From assembly GCA_015680685.1 (NCBI GenBank), contig MNCI01005244.1, positions 169,366 to 233,365 of the forward strand: a stretch of 64,000 bases of DNA, written 5' to 3'. Shown here piece after piece: positions 8,751 to 22,195 of the stretch. The notes beneath the pieces were generated by a model. That model was given only the letters and a program-made list of their open reading frames with translations, ran no database searches and had not been told where the DNA came from. How positions within the stretch are numbered: position 1 is the first letter of the stretch; each line of letters opens with the position of its first letter. Origin of the DNA: Gnetum montanum. Taxonomy: Eukaryota; Streptophyta; Gnetopsida; Gnetales; Gnetaceae. Both the position numbers and the translations under genes were made by a program.

Positions 8751-10089
8751 TTATATGGGTAAATCATGAGAAATCATGAAGCAAATGATGCCCATCATGG
8801 ACAGAGGGTACCAGGGTAGGGGGTAGATTTCTACAATCATGATTGAAACTTTGGAAAGAAATGGTATCTTGGGGCCTACAGGCTTGGCTTGCCCCCATGT
8901 CCGGCCATCCATGCATGTCTGCATTGTTTTCTCTCCTTGTATCAGATGCAAAAGCACGAGTGGCCATTCATTCATTATTCCTGCCACAAAAAAGCCCACA
9001 AATTTTGTCTTTAGAGAGCCACGAGCCTCCTTGGCCTCTTTAGACATATCACCACCTCCTTTAAAGTCGTCCTCCACTGTCCTGAGGACCTTTTACAACA
9101 CCCCGAGCATGGACTTTGTCCTTTTCCAGGTTCTGTTGGCTGTAATTTTCTACTCAGATTTCAGTAAACAAATACCAAAGGTAGATACATGACAGCGGTG
9201 GTAGCAGTATCAGTATCAGCTTCTTGTCTCAGAGCTAAAAAAAGAGGAAAACCCAAAACGGAACTGCGAATTTAAAATTGGCTAACAGTAGCAAGATCTT
9301 GAAAGAAGATCAGGATAAAAGTGAAATTTCCATTGCCCCTTGTCAAGGAGCCTAAGATCTTAAATGACCCGTCAAGACAAAACCTAAACTGGCCGGGACT
9401 ACTACCGTTGAACCTCATCCCAATCCATAATATCAGATTTTAATGCTGCTTGATTGATTTTTTTTTTATTTCTACTTGGATGAACTACTGTGAAAACTCA
9501 AAAGGGATCCTGAATTTGGCCTATCAGGAAGCGGGGAAATTCCCTAATCAAACAAAAAACACCAGTAGTTGCGCAAGACAGCAATCTCACTCAGCCGATT
9601 TGTGCTGCCTATAAGTCATAAGGGAACCAAGCTTTGGCTTTCCTTGCCCAAATTCCCAATCAGCGAATCATCTTCTTTCGTTTTTAATAAAAACATAGTT
9701 GGTCAGCCCCTCAGCCTCAGCCTCGGCGTCTGCTACTGTCACTGCTGTTCTTGTCTTGGCCATGCTTCTCTGTAGAGAATGCACATGACCGGCACAGTGG
9801 AGGCCACTGGTCAGTAAACTATGCCACAGCACTGATACTGCTGCTACTGCAACGGAACCCAACAATAAATTAAAAAAAAAACAAACGCCTCCTGTTTAGG
9901 AACAAGAGCAGGGCAATGTGGGGGGCTTATTAGACAGACAAATCAACGGAAACCCAAGAAGAAAAAAATCCCGAGTTTCGGCAATCCTGCACAGACATGA
10001 AAGCACCGCCGGCGGTACAGAAGAGGAGCAGAAGAAGAAACAGTAGGGCGGTATCAACTTTGGAAGGAAATTGCAGAGGAGAATGAGAT
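8751..10089 (+). promoter_or_regulatory. Upstream region of the receptor kinase gene
   Basis: This is non-repetitive sequence between the repeat zone and the receptor gene. A TATA-like CCTATAAGTCATAAG lies at 9608-9622, about 480-580 bases before the two possible start codons, which would give a long leader. Purine-rich AGAAGAAG tracts lie just before the start (from about 10018). The TATA call rests on one short match and position only. Short ORFs here have no recognisable product. Confidence 0.25.
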
Positions 10090-13000
10090 ATGCAGAGCAT
10101 CAACAGCAGCAGCAGCAGAGAAGAAGGAGATACAGAAGAAGAAGCCGAAACTGAAGAAGAAGAAGCAGCAGCGGCGGTAGCAGCCATGGCCAGAGCAGCT
10201 AATTCTGGTTCTAGTTCTAAGAAGGTTGTGCAGTGTATTAGAAGCATCATCACCACAACAGCAACACTACTACTTTTGCTGACATTCATGACATGCCCAA
10301 GCTGCAGTGGTGAATCGGTAATGGATCCTGCTGCTCCAGATGCTGTAATACTTGCTGATTTCAGAAACAGCGTGGAATCTGATCCTCTTTTGAAGCTTGT
10401 TGGCTGGTCTGTGAAATCTTCCTCCTCCGTCTGCAACTGGCGTGGAGTGACCTGCACCGACTCCAGAGTCTCCAGACTGGACCTCAGCAGCTTCAATCTG
10501 CAATGCAATTTCAGCAGCGTCGCCATTCTTCTCACGCTCCAGAAGCTCCAGAGCTTGGTTCTGAGCTCCAATGGCGTCCATGGCAATCTGTCCGCCCCTG
10601 CAAATTCCAGACCCACTTGCAGCTCCAGCCTCACCGCCCTCGATTTGTCCCAGAACCGTCTGCAGGGGCCTCTCTCTTCTGCGGTTCTGGGTCTCTGCGA
10701 GAAGCTCTCGCTGCTCAACGTTTCAGGGAACCAGCTCAACGGCCCTGCGGATTCCAAGAGCTTTGCCATGGCTTCTCTCAGAGAGCTGGACGTCTCCCAT
10801 AATGGCATATCCGAGAGCTCTGCTCTGGGTTCTGTGCTTTCAGGTTGCGCAAAACTGCAATCTTTGAGCATTTCCTACAACAGGATTTCTGGGTTCAGTG
10901 CAGAAACTCTGCCGGCTGGTGGGTTTCTCAGGCATCTGGATCTATCCAACAACAATATCAGTGCGAGGCTCTCTGATTTCAGCTTATGTTCACCAAGTTT
11001 GGCCTTGCTGGATCTCTCTGCAAATCGCTTCACCGGTGGCCTGGACCCATCATCTCTGGGCGACTGCGGAGAGCTCAGAACACTGAACCTCTCCATGAAC
11101 CGTCTCTCCGGCCCAATTCCTGCTTCATTCGGCACCGGTTTGGGCAAGATTGAGAAGCTTCTTCTGTCTGCAAATCAGCTTCAGGGAACCATCCCCTCTG
11201 AGCTGGGCTCCTCCACTTGCAAAACTCTGCAGGAGTTGGATTTGTCAGGCAATTCATTTACAGGTAGCATTCCATCCTCCTTCATCTCCTGCACTTCCCT
11301 GCACACCATTAATCTCAGCAATAACAAGATATCTGGCCCCCTTCCCATTGACTTAATTGCAAGTTTGCCTGCACTGAAGAGCCTATCTCTTGCATATAAC
11401 AATATCACCGGCACACTGCCAGCCAGTGTGTCCGGGTTCCCCAACCTGGAAGTTCTGGAGCTCAGCTCCAATGATCTGGAAGGAGAAATCCCAGTTTCAT
11501 TTTGCCGATCAGAATCATCATCTGGTGCTGCTCCTCCTCTGAAAAAACTTTACCTGCAAAACAACAGGCTCTCTGGAACCATTCCTCCTGGCCTTGCCGA
11601 CTGCACTCAGCTGAGATCCATTGATTTGAGCTTCAACTATCTCTCAGGGACCATTCCTCCATCGCTGGGTTCTCTGCAGTTTCTGCAGGACCTGGTCATG
11701 TGGCTTAACAAACTCGAGGGGGAGATTCCAGCGCAGATTTCCAATATCCCAACTCTGGAGAATCTTATCCTGGACAACAATTTGCTCAACGGCACCATTC
11801 CTGCAGGTTTGAGGAACTGCAGCAACCTGGTATGGATTTCTCTCTCCAACAATTTCTTGACTGGAACAATTCCTGCCTGGATTGGAGGAATGGACAAGCT
11901 TGCCATTCTGCAACTTGGAAACAATTCTTTCTCTGGAACCATTCCCCGGGAGCTCGGATTCTGCAAAAGTTTGGTGTGGCTGGACCTGAACAGCAACAAG
12001 CTGGAAGGCAGTATTCCTCCGGAGCTCTCTAATCAGTCCGGCAAGATCATAGCTGGAGGCGGTCTTTCTGGCAAGGTGTATGCTTTCCTGAGAAATGAGG
12101 CAGGAAGTGATTGCAGAGGTGCTGGGGTCCTGGTAGAATTTGGAGGGATTCGCAGGGAAGAACTTATAAGGATACCCATGCTCCATTTTTGTAAATTTAC
12201 CAGAGTCTACACAGGGATGACCATGTACCAGTTCAAGGATAATGGAACAATGGTGTTTATGGATCTATCCTACAACTCTCTCTCGGGCATCATTCCAGAT
12301 GGCATCGGTTCCATGTATTACTTGCAGGTACTGAATCTTGCCCATAATAATCTCAACGGATCCATTCCACAGAGCTTGGGGGGATTGAAGTTGCTGGGTC
12401 TTCTGGATTTGTCCTACAATAATCTGAGTGGATTCATACCTCCAGCTCTATCTGGTTTATCTTTATTGACTGACCTTGAAGTTTCTAACAATAACCTGTC
12501 TGGTGAAATTCCCACTGGGGGTCAGCTGTCAACTTTTCCTGCAAATAGATATGCAAACAATGCAGGTCTCTGTGGAGTACCTCTTCCCCCATGCTCGGAA
12601 TCCTCCAGTTCTGGGATTGATGATCACCCTAAAACTCGAAGAAACCAGGCGTCTTTGGCCGGAAGCGTGGCCATGGGTCTACTGTTTGCACTGGTCTGCA
12701 TTTTTGCAATGATAGTTGTGGTGATTGAAACTCGGAGGAAGAAGAAGCAGGAAGAGGTACGGGATATATTCATGGATAGCCTTCCCACGTCAGGAAACGG
12801 GAGCTGGAAATTCACAGGTGTTCTTGAGCCACTCAGTATCAACGTTGCAACTTTTGAAAAGCCTCTGAGAAAGCTCACTTTTGCTCATCTGCTCGAGGCC
12901 ACAAATGGGTTCCACGCAGACAGCTTGATTGGATCAGGGGGCTTTGGTGATGTGTACAAAGCCGTGCTCAAAGATGGGACTGTGGTGGCAATCAAAAAGC

Positions 13001-13818
13001 TGATTCATATCAGTGGCCAGGGAGACAGGGAATTCATGGCAGAAATGGAAACCATTGGTAAGATCAAGCACCGAAATCTAGTTCCTCTGCTAGGCTACTG
13101 TAAAGTTGGAGAGGAGAGGCTCCTGGTGTATGAGTACATGCGTTTTGGAAGTTTGGAAAATGTCCTGCACAATCAACAAAAGGGAGGAATCAAGCTCGAC
13201 TGGGCTGCAAGGAAAAGGATTGCAATTGGGGCAGCAAGAGGTCTGGCATTTCTTCATCACAGTTGCATCCCCCATATCATTCACAGGGACATGAAATCCA
13301 GCAACGTTCTTATTGATGAAAATCTTGAAGCTAGGGTTTCAGATTTTGGCATGGCCAGGCTGATGAATGCCATGGATACTCATCTCAGTGTGAGCACTCT
13401 GGCTGGCACTCCTGGGTATGTTCCTCCGGAGTACTACCAAAGTTTCAGATGCACAACCAAGGGTGATGTTTACAGTTATGGAGTCATCTTGCTGGAGCTT
13501 CTTACCGGAAGACGCCCCACTGATTCAGTTGATTTTGGGGATAATAATCTTGTCGGTTGGGTGAGGCTTCATTCCAAGATGAAGATAGCAGATGTTTTTG
13601 ATCCTGAATTGATGAAAGATCCTGCATTGGAAACTGAACTGGTTCAATATCTCAAGATTGGTTGTGAATGCTTGGATGACCGTCCATGGCGTAGACCTAC
13701 AATGATTCAAGTTTTGGCCATGTTCAGAGAGCTTCAAAAGGATGGGGATGAAACTGAGCTTGACAGTTTTTCACTGGTTGACCCCACTGTTGAGGAAGCT
13801 GCTGATGCGGAGGTTTGA
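10090..13818 (+). CDS. BRI1: Brassinosteroid receptor-type LRR receptor kinase (BRI1/BRL family), intact and intronless
   Basis: A plasma-membrane receptor kinase; family members bind brassinosteroid outside the cell and phosphorylate partners inside. The open frame is 1242 codons. The likelier start is Met33 (10186, context AGCCATGGC), because the first 32 residues are an odd Glu/Ala run and the signal-peptide core (TLLLLL, about 58-66) then sits near the N-terminus. Next come the LRR cap CNWRGVTC (115-122), 21 LRRs, an island domain (about 648-720) and 4 more LRRs: 25 in all, the BRI1 layout. Cap CGVPLPPC and one transmembrane helix (about 858-880) follow. The kinase has the glycine loop GSGGFG (948), K969 in VAIKK, HRD (1065-1067) and DFG (1085-1087), so it is an RD kinase with all key residues. 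Island, juxtamembrane SLPTSG and tail DSFSL recall BRL1/BRL3, while the transmembrane helix and [10 protein letters not shown] recall BRI1. No introns, as usual in this family. Confidence 0.95.
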   Translation: MQSINSSSSREEGDTEEEAETEEEEAAAAVAAMARAANSGSSSKKVVQCIRSIITTTATLLLLLTFMTCPSCSGESVMDPAAPDAVILADFRNSVESDPLLKLVGWSVKSSSSVCNWRGVTCTDSRVSRLDLSSFNLQCNFSSVAILLTLQKLQSLVLSSNGVHGNLSAPANSRPTCSSSLTALDLSQNRLQGPLSSAVLGLCEKLSLLNVSGNQLNGPADSKSFAMASLRELDVSHNGISESSALGSVLSGCAKLQSLSISYNRISGFSAETLPAGGFLRHLDLSNNNISARLSDFSLCSPSLALLDLSANRFTGGLDPSSLGDCGELRTLNLSMNRLSGPIPASFGTGLGKIEKLLLSANQLQGTIPSELGSSTCKTLQELDLSGNSFTGSIPSSFISCTSLHTINLSNNKISGPLPIDLIASLPALKSLSLAYNNITGTLPASVSGFPNLEVLELSSNDLEGEIPVSFCRSESSSGAAPPLKKLYLQNNRLSGTIPPGLADCTQLRSIDLSFNYLSGTIPPSLGSLQFLQDLVMWLNKLEGEIPAQISNIPTLENLILDNNLLNGTIPAGLRNCSNLVWISLSNNFLTGTIPAWIGGMDKLAILQLGNNSFSGTIPRELGFCKSLVWLDLNSNKLEGSIPPELSNQSGKIIAGGGLSGKVYAFLRNEAGSDCRGAGVLVEFGGIRREELIRIPMLHFCKFTRVYTGMTMYQFKDNGTMVFMDLSYNSLSGIIPDGIGSMYYLQVLNLAHNNLNGSIPQSLGGLKLLGLLDLSYNNLSGFIPPALSGLSLLTDLEVSNNNLSGEIPTGGQLSTFPANRYANNAGLCGVPLPPCSESSSSGIDDHPKTRRNQASLAGSVAMGLLFALVCIFAMIVVVIETRRKKKQEEVRDIFMDSLPTSGNGSWKFTGVLEPLSINVATFEKPLRKLTFAHLLEATNGFHADSLIGSGGFGDVYKAVLKDGTVVAIKKLIHISGQGDREFMAEMETIGKIKHRNLVPLLGYCKVGEERLLVYEYMRFGSLENVLHNQQKGGIKLDWAARKRIAIGAARGLAFLHHSCIPHIIHRDMKSSNVLIDENLEARVSDFGMARLMNAMDTHLSVSTLAGTPGYVPPEYYQSFRCTTKGDVYSYGVILLELLTGRRPTDSVDFGDNNLVGWVRLHSKMKIADVFDPELMKDPALETELVQYLKIGCECLDDRPWRRPTMIQVLAMFRELQKDGDETELDSFSLVDPTVEEAADAEV

Positions 13819-16800
13819 AATTGTGTTTTCTTTTACATAACACTGTTCTGTTTTGTAACGAGAAGATCTGAGATGGCTCTGGAGGTCAAAACTTACGCAA
13901 TACAATTAGGCTCAGCCCATACAGTCATTGCAGTTGTGATGTTTCAGAAGGAAATAGGAACCTCATGAAACTTGGTTGCCATTTTCTTTATTTCACAGGA
14001 ATTTTGGCTGCCCAGTTCCTTAAAATTTCAAAGTACATTTAAAGCCACAGAGCTTTGTTCCAATCAATTGTATATATACTGGAGGAAGCTCCCAATCAGG
14101 GCCAGAAATCCTCAATGCTAGATCTTCTATTTAGTTTTGAAGCTAGATCAGTGGCTCAGCGACCACAAGAATTGCTCCAGAGCGGTCTTCTCTAAAGTGC
14201 TATGGGTAGAACCTTTACAGTCTCTTGTATGTGAAATGTATGGGATTTTGATACACATATCTCTTGATATGAAGAGATTTGTATGTGTTATATAAATATC
14301 CTTGGGAAATTCTATAGTTTCTGTTGCATTTGAATGAAAATATATGTGTGGAATTAAAGATTTGGTGTGTGATTTCCTGTTGCAGCCCGGCTAGACTTCA
14401 TTTTTTTTGTTTGGTCATGGCTCCGATATCGAAACCGTGCCTTTCATTTATGCCTCGCACTATCGAAATTGAGTCTCAGCATTGAAACCTCACGGACTGC
14501 CATGGTTGGAATATTATGCCACGTCTAAAGATTTCAAGTATAAACTTTGGTACATCATTATGCCATTTATATAAGACTAAGGTATTAACCTGGTAACATC
14601 AGCACGTGTAACGCATGATTTGGTGCTTAGGAAACCTCTGATACCTTTTTAAAACATTAATGAGAACATACATTGGTCATATTGAAAACCCAAAAGATAA
14701 CCAAACATGCATACAAGCGTTCAATGGAGGTACCTGCAGACGACGTCCTTGTCAATGATTCCAGCCTGTTTCCACATTTATGAAGGGAACGGCCGCTGAA
14801 TACATAAAGTTGGCTTCTATAATGGCACGGTACTTCTATTGCCATGTAAGAAACACATTTTTCAGGTTGAAATTCCAGGTCATCAGGTGCCCTCTCCAAC
14901 TCCAACCATTCTTGCACAATACATTGATAGATTAAGCACACGTAATGGACTGTTAGGTCAAGGTTCAAACTTGCCGGTTTTATTACCTTGCATTATATTT
15001 GGGTAAGTTTTGCAAGAATCTCAAGCAAATCACTGCATTATACCTTTTCTTGAGATCGAAAATAACTTTTTCTTAGCTAAATAAATCTCTTTGGTCCCAT
15101 TTGCTTATAATATCACCCACGAATGTGTTATTTCTTTTGTAATGATTGATTCATCCTAGTTAGGATGTTACGAGGAGAGTATTTGGGGACCATTTGAGGC
15201 CAACCTTATTTTGTAAAGGGTCATTTTTACACCATCATTTAAAGCTTGATTTCTACTTGCACGGAATAGCATAATCAGAATTTCTCTAAGAAATGTGATA
15301 TATGCTGCTACACTTGCAGGATATCAGGACCATAGAGATATTCTGGCATCTTGCAATCCAAGTAATGTTCTTAAGCTATCGATTACATTATTTTTTGTTT
15401 GCATTCACTAATTCAACAAATTGTTTTATCGATCCCCGGGAACTTTGCTTGAGGCGGTGAGTATTGAGATTACAAGTAACGATCATTATACAACTATAAA
15501 ACAAATGTATCATACAAAATTGTGAGAGAAGCCATTACACATGGATCTTACCTAGCTCAAAACGGAAATCAGTAGCCAATTGCAGCCACTGTTTCTGGAA
15601 TCATGAACCCGAGGTTTGACCAAACGTTCAAATACTTATTAGTTTGAACAATTTTCTTGGGAATCATTTTCTCTATCTTAACGTTTGAACTTTGAAGTTT
15701 GAACACGGAACAAAACCCTACAGTTTCCCGTGACAACCAAAGTTTTTAACCCTGGTCTCTTTTACTCGTATCGGGATACTCTAAGCAAAAGGACAAGACA
15801 ATTAACAAGAATAAAACCTGCTCAGAGAGCACTGGTCCCATAACAATTATGCCAAATCATGTGTGCGCTCAAGCTGTTCTTTTCAATCGGGAAGCCTCTA
15901 TGAAGCTCTTTTTATCTCATTATCAAGCAAGGATAAAAAGCATGGATAAATTAACTCAACATGACCAATAAATCAAAGTTGTAATGCCAGACTAAAGTGT
16001 GCATCAAGGAACCTCTGCGTGGCTCTGGCCTATCAATCATGCTTTCTGCCAATTTAAGCACCTGAAATTCAGGGTTGCCAATGATACCCACTTTCCCCAA
16101 CACAACGAATTTGTTTTTTCAACCACCATAATGACACAGTAAAGCCATTTGCCCCCCGGGAAAACAAAGATCTGAATATCTGATCTACCCATTTTGGCTG
16201 ATAGGGTGACTGTTGTTGACCCACAAGCTAGAAAACTCTAATAAAGCTCCCAAAACCAGAATCTAGGCTTTTATGGCGGCACCCAACTTGCGCGTTCATC
16301 AAACACCCAAAAAAAAAACCCACATTAATGACAGTGTGGCGGTCCCAACGTTAAATATTCCCAGGGGTGCATTATTAAAATGCCAATGGATAAAAAGAAA
16401 ATTATTCCTTCATTCAAACAAAAGCCAAAGCCAAGATCCCCATAAAAAATCCACAATCTCAATGCCCACCACCACCACCGCTGCACCCCTCCCCAAACCT
16501 CCCATGTGACATGGGGAGCAAAACCCTAATACTTTATTAGCAGCCCCGCCTCCCTCAAATTTCAAGACAACCCACCGAAAATTTAATGATTACCAAAGTT
16601 TGAGGCCACAGTGCATGGTCTGTGGTAGACAACCAGAGGCAGTGGCCCAAGCCACAGAGCAGCCCACCTCCCCAACCAGGAAAAAAAATAAAACAAAGAA
16701 TCCCTCGACCAAGTTTGTTTTTCTGGGCATATTCGTTTAATAATTTAGTCGTTTTCCTGGAAAAATGTGGCCACCATTGATGCTGCTTGTCACCATGTGG

Positions 16801-19800
16801 GTGGTCTTTTTCTTTTTGGGGAAAACAGGGGGGTTTCAGTGAGAGCTAAGATACAGAAGCTTGCATAAAAAAATCCAACTCCTCCTGCATACAGATCTTG
16901 CATAAAACAACTACGTAAGAAACCTGAGATCTGTGTACACAACAAGATACCGTAAAAGAGAGAAGCAGAGCCCAAAAGAAAAAACAAAGCCCCATTTTTG
17001 ACCGAATGGGATACAAGCAGATTCCTACCCAGGAGCAGTAGCAGTACATTAGCCTACTGGATTGTCATCTCTGCAATTTTACTCCGCACTTTGAGGTGTA
17101 AATCAGGGCCGTTGATGGGGAATATGCTCTGGCATCCGCACGTCCCATCTGATGCCTGGTTCATGCAAACAAGGCGGACCCAATTCCCGACACAGCCCTT
17201 TTATAAAAATATCAAAGTCAGGACTGAGGACTGGTCATTGTTTCTGGCATCATCAGTATAATATGTCTGTTATGTTATGTGACGCATTTCAGGACTACTC
17301 CTGCTGGTGTAGTGTCCGTTTTGCGTGTCACTGCATCCAAAAACCTTATCTCCTGCCTCCATCACTGTATCGCTCCTTGGCTCCCCTTCCCTCATTATCC
17401 ACTCCAAAATCCAAGAGTATTTCCCCTGCAAATTCATGACTCATCAACCCAAGAATCCGGTTCCTGAAAATTTATGACCCTGATCTGTGAATTGCAGAAA
17501 TCCCCACCAGTCCATTGACGTTCATGATGATTTTTGGACCAGGAGTTTCTGAGAGAGAATTAAAAAGGGAAAAAAACAAAAAACAAAAACAAAGGGATAG
17601 TCCCAAGGATTGACAATATTCCTACTTGGAGATCTGCACATTTTTTTTTTAATTAACGAAATGAAATTTGCCCCACCTTCGAAATGTCATGCTTTCTCTC
17701 AGTAGGTCTTGACATTTGGCCTATTTGTTGCCTGGCTGTTGTGAATCGTTCTCAACTAACGATTTTCTAATTGAAAATATTTAATATTTCAAATACTTTT
17801 GCAAATTATAGGTTTGATGATAAAGGGTACATTAAAATACATGTTACCTAGCACCTGGGCCCTTGAAATTATAGGGATCAAGACAGCCAGCCAAAAAGAA
17901 TCAGTGTCAAATCCTTTGCTTATCTTAACAGTTCAAAATGTTCTTAGACAAAATCATTATGATGATGAATATTTTTAAAAAATCTTGGCATTTTTAAAAA
18001 ATAAAAATTTGATATTCAAATTATGACGAATGACGTTGCACCCCGCAAAACAAAATCATCTCTAAAATGGCTTGTCAACCATGCTGTGAGTTTTGAATGT
18101 TTGGTCTACCATAGCAACCTCCACACTGTCATTTTACGTGTCTCTGAAAAAAAGTCCAAAAAAAACACCCTGGAAATTTCACCCGTGATTTCAACGTAGA
18201 CACCGCCTCACATTTTTCCACGTAGAATGATTACCAAATTTGGATTACAGAGAGTCAATTAGTTGCTATCAGGGGATAAAGACAACAATTATCAACAGTT
18301 AATGGAGTCAAAATCCTTCAAAAACTCCTTTACACGTCCTACCATGTCTTTCAATAATTTCCATGCTCATAGACCACATGGAGCTTGCACCAGAACCGAA
18401 CCCTAGTGTCCTGATCTGCTTCTGGAATTTGACATTTCCAGCCTGGTGATTACGTAAGCTTTTCAGTTAGGTCTTTACTGTGTTATGAAGCATGATAAGT
18501 ATTCTGATTTGACATGACACTGGTCAGGGTATGGGCTCTTATTGATCTAGGCTGGGCACGTCCTTCTCATTCCCATGTGATGTGAGGTCTTCAATTTCCA
18601 AATGTGCCCCTGCTTATGAATATGTGTTTTTTTTTTGTTAGACTTGGGCATAAAGTGGGGATAATGGGGAATAAACCCAAATGCTGACTTTTCATTTACC
18701 TTTAAATTTTGTTAGATTCTCTTAAACTCTCCACCTTATTAAAGCTAATTCAATGCCTTGCTGTGCACATAACTGCATTACTTTTGAGGAGGTTGAACAT
18801 TGACCACCTTCATCACATCGTGCTGTCTTAATCAAAGGAATAAAGACCACAAACCCATTTCATTTCACTTCACTCCACAAGCTTTTTTAACAAGAGTGCA
18901 AGAAAAGCAATTGCTAAATGCTCAGACCAAGACAGAATGGCAAGTTTCCATAACAATAGATGCCCCATCAAATCAATGTTAACAAATTAACTGTGTCGTA
19001 GTTAGTGAGTACTTCTCAAGGATTTCCAGATCCATCCGTTAGATGCAAGTTATACCTGAACGTTACATACTTTCAAATCATTGTTGGAAGTCAAAAGGTT
19101 AAAGGTAAAGAGCTAGCTATAGAATATTTAGGATAGCAGAAACTTTTGACAAAGTCGCAACGCAATTTGAAAAGGATTGGTGAACGTAACTTGTGAAGAG
19201 ATCTGCTGTCATACAGCAATTACTTCTGCGGGGAAAAATTCCAGTAAATAGAATTGCAGTCAAATTTCACAAAAGAAACAATATCATCATAACCTTACCC
19301 TTAGCCTTATCTTAATTACATGGGTCCGCAGCTTTTTCTAAAAGTCAAATAAACATTATAATGCTCAAATCTTAGATGTCTCAATTACATGGGTCAGTAT
19401 CTTTTTCTAAAAGCCAAATAAACATTATAATGTTCAAATCTTAGATGTCTTTATGCAAGTGTTGATAACATTACCACCTATGTAGTACATGATACCTTAC
19501 TTGCAACTTTATTAAACATAGAAAATCACATTTATTTTAAATTAAGACATAACCTTAGTACCTTTCCCTTATAATCAGAATATTGAAACTGAATTTTGAT
19601 TATTGAATAAGGAAAAAATATATAAGACAGTAAAAATATAATAAAATTTAAGTGTAGTGTTAGTTAAACGATATAATTTTTTTAGAACAACTTTTCCTAA
19701 GTTTTAAACATGCACAGATTACTTCAACATCATTCAAAACTTATTATAAGCGGAGGTAAATACTTAAAAACTACTTGCCTGCTTTTTTGTCGATAGCAAT

Positions 19801-20352
19801 GCTGGAAAGTCAAAACGAAAGATGCATATTCAAAGTTTTGGTCCTGCAATACAAGGGAAAACTATGTTATCGTTGAAACCTTCATGAAACGTATAGCAAA
19901 TCAGAAACCTTGCAAAGTTTAAATATCTAATAAATTAAACTATATCCACAATGATTAAGAAGGATATTTTGAATGTATGAATGAAACGTATGCAAAACAA
20001 ACAGCTTTTAGTTATTTGCTAAATTTAGTTTTAATTTTTTTTTAAAAAAAAGTATGATTTTGTTGCCTATCATTGACAAGATTTAAAGATTTACAACCAG
20101 CATGGCTGGTTGGAAATATTTGTGATTCCACGAATACTACTGGGTCTGCACTTTAAATTGATAGTGCGTACTGTAATGAATTCTTTGTAGTAACACTGTG
20201 GGATTCCGTTGCATGTAATGCTTGCAAAAGCCACATATAAATTGATGAGCTGAAAACAATTTTCAAAAGAATTTCAATTATACGTCTCCAAAGAACAGAT
20301 AAAATTATTGCATTTAGAACAGACAAAATCTGCAATCTGTCATTAAAAGGTG
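13819..20352. other. Non-coding interval after the receptor gene
   Basis: I find no convincing gene, RNA gene or retroelement domain here. The first 500 bases would include the receptor gene's 3' untranslated region; I see no clear AATAAA close to the stop. From about 17600 on the sequence becomes strongly AT-rich. Open frames in this interval are short, unconserved in composition and without recognisable motifs. The only clear structure is the 69-bp duplication at 19310-19447. Confidence 0.5.
19310..19447. repeat. 69-bp tandem duplication
   Basis: Two head-to-tail units (19310-19378 and 19379-19447), each with TCAATTACATGGGTC, CTTTTTCTAAAAG, AAATAAACATTATAATG and CAAATCTTAGATG, differing at a handful of positions. 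Non-coding. Confidence 0.85.
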
Positions 20353-20949
20353 TGTTTATAACCATTTATGCATTATGGAAAACAAACACAATTTCAATAT
20401 GAATATTTATGGGTTATTGAAAGTTTCAATGTAACCGTTTATGTGTTATGGAAATGAAAACAAATGATTTCAAATTTGAAACCAACTAAATTTGTTCTAA
20501 TGGTTTTCACAAGAATGGTCTCATATTTTCTATTTAAACCAGAAGTTAATCCTTAATAACTGATTTTCAAGCCTATATAATATTCTTGACGGGAGAACAA
20601 ATAGACACCAAAATACATAAAATGTTTTCTATTTAAACTAGAAGTTAATCCTTAATAACTGATTTTCGAGGCTATAAAATATTCTTGACGGGAGAACAAA
20701 TAGACACCAAAATATATCAAATTGACAAGTGCTACAGTTTTGGTTTCTATCACAAATAGTTTACATACACCATTGTTGTTGAGCGTTAATGTGATAGAAG
20801 AATCCAAAACACTTTTTAAAACACATTCACGCAATCTAAACAAGAGCATTGTTTTTGGTTTATTTTCACGTGTGCAATTGGGTTATATGCATGATTAATG
20901 TTTTACCCCAAAGTTTTTGACCAATGTTTTATGTCAAATTTTTTTTACA
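20353..20949 (+). repeat. 5' LTR of Ty1/copia element
   Basis: Begins TGTTTATAACCATTTATG and ends TTTTTTACA, directly before the primer site. It matches 36041-36575 over its length. It contains a roughly 99-bp tandem duplication (units starting 20526 and 20625, both running through CTATTTAAACYAGAAGTTAA and GACGGGAGAACAAATAGAC) that the 3' LTR has only once, so the duplication arose after insertion. Confidence 0.85.
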
Positions 20950-20951
20950 TT

Positions 20952-20963
20952 TGGTATCACAGC
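20952..20963 (+). other. Primer binding site, Ty1/copia element
   Basis: TGGTATCACAGC is one base off the plant initiator-Met primer site TGGTATCAGAGC and lies two bases inside the LTR end. Confidence 0.8.
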
Positions 20964-22195
20964 CTAGTTAGGTATGTGTCTTGATGCTTAAAACTTGTTT
21001 GGATGAGGTTTCTTAAATTCGTAAAATTTATTTTTTAACAATTATTTGTGAAAAATAATGTTAAAAATCATTAGGAAATTGAATTTCTAACAATTCTATG
21101 ATTTGAAACATAAAAAATGGTGCTAGATTTACGTTTAAGAAAGCTTTAAAATGACGCCAATTTTACACTAACTAAAGGACATGTTGTTTTGAAGCGAGAA
21201 AACATGCAGTTCTTTGCCAAAACGACACGTGGTTTTAGAGCCAATTTTGACATTTTTTCAAAAAAAAAATCAAAAAATTTATTTTTGGTATAATTTTGCA
21301 TATTTTGTTTTACAATTATGCAAAATAATTTTTTTAGAACTTTGTGAAATTCAAAATTTTGTCATTTAGATTAGATAAAATTTTGAAAATTAATTTATGC
21401 TATAATTTATTTAATTCTTGGAAATTAAGTTGTTTTTGCATTTCTAAAATATTTTTTTGGGGATTATGGATTTTAAAATTTTGGTAATTTATTTAGAAAT
21501 GCATAAAGTTGCTTATGGATTAGTATTTTTAAAATAAAATTATGTTTATTTTAATACCATATTTCTTAAGGAATGTTAGAATTTGATAATTTATTTTAGA
21601 AATAATTAATTTCATGCATAATTTGTTTTTGTATATATTTATAAAGTGACATATTGATATATGTATTAGGAAAATTATTTTTCTGCATAAAAATAAATCA
21701 CTAGTAATCTATATAATTTTGTATAATTAAAGAGTAGCCACAACATCTTTAATTATGCAAAATTACATATTAAGATTTTTTAGATCACATGTGGTAAATA
21801 AACATTAAATTGTGATTAATCATATATAATATAATAGATTTTCTTCTCACAGAAACTTTTATTTTATTTAATATGATTAATTCGGATGATGTATTAAANT
21901 CTCACAAAAACTTTTATTTTATTTAATATGATTAATTCGGATGATGTATTAAATTATTTTTCTTAATTTACCTATAGGGATTAAGAAAATGGATATAATC
22001 TAATAGTTTCATCATAAAGATATATGAATTTTTTTGAATTAAAAATTTAGCTCACATTCGAATTTTTTTATGTTATTTGATTCATATTTTATGCATGATT
22101 TACATTGGTGAACATGTCATATAGTATGTTAACCTCAAATTTAGTGACATAAGCATGTTTTAATTTATGTAGTAATACAACTTGTGAACTACTCT
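20964..22195. other. AT-rich leader of the Ty1/copia element
   Basis: Between the primer site and gag there are about 1.2 kb of very AT-rich sequence with no frame worth calling. It includes the 55-bp duplication with an ambiguous base at 21846-21955. Confidence 0.5.
21846..21955. repeat. 55-bp near-identical duplication next to an N
   Basis: Units 21846-21900 and 21901-21955 are almost identical (CTCACARAAACTTTTATTTT through ATGATGTATTAAA). The first ends with an undetermined base at 21899, so this could be an assembly stutter rather than a real repeat. Confidence 0.7.

Noticed and set aside
9930-10871. 313-codon minus-strand open frame over the receptor gene start
   Set aside because: Shadow of the receptor kinase coding strand; composition (Ser/Leu/Ala) mirrors its codons.
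16273-16509. 78-codon frame ending in a Thr/Ala/Pro run
   Set aside because: No motif, no context, short, and in a non-coding interval.
13819-20352. tRNA, rRNA or microRNA genes in the interval after the receptor gene
   Set aside because: I searched by eye for cloverleaf, rRNA and long hairpin patterns and saw none that I could support.
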